In this document: positions 6,568-7,451 of the stretch, piece after piece
How positions within the stretch are numbered: position 1 is the stretch's first letter
Layout: every line of letters begins with the position of its first letter
Notes under the pieces: model-generated
The model's database searches: none
What the model saw: only the letters and a program-made list of their open reading frames with translations
What the model was told of the DNA's origin: nothing
Program-made: the position numbers and the translations under genes
NCBI GenBank assembly: GCA_048884925.1
Contig: JBHLQK010000156.1
Span: forward strand, 1 to 7,451
DNA: 7,451 bases
Origin: SMTZ1-83 sp048884925
Lineage (GTDB): Archaea > Asgardarchaeota > Thorarchaeia > Thorarchaeales > Thorarchaeaceae
Direction: 5' to 3'

Positions 6568-6610
6568 CTCGCGTCCTTCAGGACGCGAGCACCCTTTCTC
6601 TTTTTCTTCC
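6568..6610 (+). terminator. Hairpin plus pyrimidine-tract terminator after the surface-protein gene
   Basis: A perfect nine-base-pair stem, CTCGCGTCC (6568-6576) with GGACGCGAG (6581-6589), closes a TTCA loop. A nearly pure pyrimidine run with a T5 core (6601-6605) follows to 6610. It lies 24 bases after the TAG of the surface-protein gene, where termination is expected. Archaeal RNA polymerase responds mainly to the U-rich tract, so the stem may also act as an mRNA 3'-end stabiliser. Confidence 0.75.
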
Positions 6611-6636
6611 AATCATCACTGCAAAACGCGATAGGC

Positions 6637-6647
6637 GAAGCCTTTTA
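6637..6647 (+). promoter_or_regulatory. BRE/TATA-like promoter box of the rubredoxin gene
   Basis: GAAGCCTTTTA is identical to the box before the thioredoxin-like gene and is followed by another A, giving TTTTAA. It sits just after the preceding terminator and 84 bases before the rubredoxin ATG. Transcription starting about 25 bases downstream would leave a leader of roughly 60 bases that includes the AGGAG ribosome site (6718-6722). Confidence 0.45.
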
Positions 6648-6731
6648 ACCCGATTTCACTGTGGCCGTGCGAAGAACAGCGTGGCTTAAGGCTGTCGGTG
6701 TTCCAAGTCGTATGTATAGGAGTTTGCTAAC

Positions 6732-6890
6732 ATGGCTAAATGGGAATGCTTAGTTTGTGGATGGGTCTATGACGAGGACGTTGGCGACCCTGACAGCGGA
6801 ATTGAACCTGGCACACTTTTTGCGGACCTCCCAGATGAGTGGGTCTGCCCAATGTGCGGCGCTTCGAAAGAGGACTTCGAACAGCTCTAA
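6732..6890 (+). CDS. Rubredoxin
   Basis: A 52-residue cytosolic iron protein that shuttles single electrons, classically to rubrerythrin, superoxide reductase or oxygen-reducing flavoproteins in anaerobes. The full family pattern is present: N-terminal C6-L-V-C9-G-W-V-Y-D and C-terminal C39-P-M-C42-G, the four cysteines that hold one Fe. The family core GDPDSGIEPGTLFADLPDEWVCP lies between them in conserved spacing. W4, Y13, F30, W37 and F49 form the usual aromatic core. Length is typical of stand-alone rubredoxins. The start ATG 6732 has AGGAG (6718-6722) nine bases upstream, and the stop is TAA 6888-6890. The gene is short enough for length-filtered gene finders to miss. No partner enzyme lies in the window. 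It is flanked by a strong terminator upstream and a hairpin downstream, so it is probably a single-gene transcript. Confidence 0.97.
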   Translation: MAKWECLVCGWVYDEDVGDPDSGIEPGTLFADLPDEWVCPMCGASKEDFEQL

Positions 6891-6921
6891 TTTGAAACAG
6901 ACATTCCTTATAGAGGTTGAA

Positions 6922-6942
6922 GGGACTCTCATCACGAGTCCC
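6922..6942. terminator. Hairpin between convergent genes, possible bidirectional terminator
   Basis: GGGACTC (6922-6928) and GAGTCCC (6936-6942) form a perfect seven-base-pair stem with a seven-base loop, 31 bases after the rubredoxin stop and 38 bases after the stop of the leftward gene. An alternative pairing of TTGAAG (6918-6923) with CTTCAA (6952-6957) is also possible. The flanking sequence is only partly U-rich in either direction, so it is weaker than the 6568 terminator. Confidence 0.45.
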
Positions 6943-6980
6943 CTCAGTCATCTTCAAGATCTTCTCTGCCCACGGAATAC

Positions 6981-7442
6981 TCAAACCTGATTCGCTTGGA
7001 TCGAATCTGACTCATTCTTTTCTCGCCACTTCTCTCTAAGGTAGAGAATTCCAAGAGTCAGGATGCCAACTAGTAAACTCCAGTAGAGAATTCCAACCCA
7101 TCCTGGCAGGTAAATGAGTAGTGGCGGAGGGCCTCCCCCGGTTGCGAATCCTACGAGAGAAATATGCAGTAGGGAGAAAAGAGCCACTTGAATCTGAAGA
7201 AGTCGCTTGATTGATAATCTTAGATTCCAGTCATGGCGATGAATTCCTAAGATAGACTTGCCGTTCTTAACTAGAGCTGTAATCTCATAAAACAATGCTA
7301 CTGCTAGAATATTGAAGATAGGGAAAAATCCTAACAGGACTGTTTGATAGGGGGGATAGAAAGGTGTCTTTCTGAAATCAAAGATGACAAAGAAGTTATT
7401 CTCGTAGAAAGACCAATCACTAGTATGACCAGCAATTATCAA
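6981..7442 (-). CDS. Three-TM membrane protein of unknown function, possibly 5'-truncated
   Basis: A 153-residue hydrophobic protein that I do not recognise. An aromatic-rich N-terminal stretch (about 1-33) is followed by TM segments near 34-57, 81-100 and 107-134. A basic loop (about 59-80, GKSILGIHRHDWNLRLSIKR) lies between the first two, with GGGPPP at 102-107. The C-terminal tail (135-153) is charged and hydrophilic. The basic loop and the K/R-rich start of the tail predict that the loop is cytoplasmic; with the third helix the sidedness of the tail is less certain. The start is uncertain: TTG at 7442-7440 has GAG six bases upstream at the window edge, a possible ribosome site. However, the frame stays open to base 7451 with no stop, so the protein may begin outside. 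There is no internal methionine to offer another start. It converges on the rubredoxin gene across a hairpin. Confidence 0.7.
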   Translation of the reverse strand: MIIAGHTSDWSFYENNFFVIFDFRKTPFYPPYQTVLLGFFPIFNILAVALFYEITALVKNGKSILGIHRHDWNLRLSIKRLLQIQVALFSLLHISLVGFATGGGPPPLLIYLPGWVGILYWSLLVGILTLGILYLREKWREKNESDSIQANQV

Positions 7443-7451
7443 TTGGTTCTC

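Noticed and set aside
6736..6990. Rightward and leftward open frames overlapping the rubredoxin region.
   Set aside because: They cross the complete rubredoxin frame and its downstream hairpin and show no family features.
1..7451. Search for CRISPR repeats, insertion sequences, tRNA genes and integrase sites.
   Set aside because: No regularly spaced repeats, transposase motifs, tRNA cloverleaf or attachment-like direct repeats were seen.

Overview
The window looks like a piece of an archaeal chromosome, most likely from an Asgard archaeon; Thorarchaeia would fit, but that is inference. The main support is a Rab-type small GTPase with all five G-motifs. Other support is TATA-like promoter boxes, Shine-Dalgarno-type GGAG leaders, GTG/TTG starts beside ATG starts, an HtpX-type M48 membrane protease, and a large surface protein with a signal peptide and one C-terminal anchor. 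Base composition is moderate (mid-40s %GC by eye) and even, with no sign of a mobile element, CRISPR array, tRNA or rRNA. All gaps between genes are under 200 bases.

Layout: (1) positions 1-63 hold the last 20 codons of a rightward gene whose stop overlaps the stop of the next, leftward gene. (2) A leftward pair lies at 60-2022: a Rab-like GTPase is transcribed first, followed 70 bases later by a four-TM M48/HtpX-type zinc protease. The protease is about 150 residues longer than usual and carries an EF-hand-like calcium loop between its catalytic core and its C-terminal HP motif. (3) A 133-base divergent promoter region leads into a rightward pair: a thioredoxin-fold protein (WCKDC) and a roughly ten-TM membrane protein with a long, purely acidic C-terminal tail. 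(4) A separate rightward gene encodes an 818-residue secreted, membrane-anchored protein with eight N-glycosylation sequons and a CARDB/DUF11-like beta domain. It ends at a textbook GC-rich hairpin and pyrimidine tract. (5) A 52-residue rubredoxin follows, with its own promoter-like box. (6) A leftward three-TM protein of unknown function converges on the rubredoxin across a hairpin and may run off the window.

How the genes may work together: the GTPase/protease pair puts a nucleotide switch, a possible Ca2+ sensor and a membrane protease on the cytoplasmic face, and is the most interesting unit here. The thioredoxin-like protein and rubredoxin are both small cytosolic redox proteins, and both lie behind the same 11-base promoter-like word (GAAGCCTTTTA). 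The surface protein and the acidic-tailed membrane protein belong to the cell envelope. No complete metabolic pathway is encoded.
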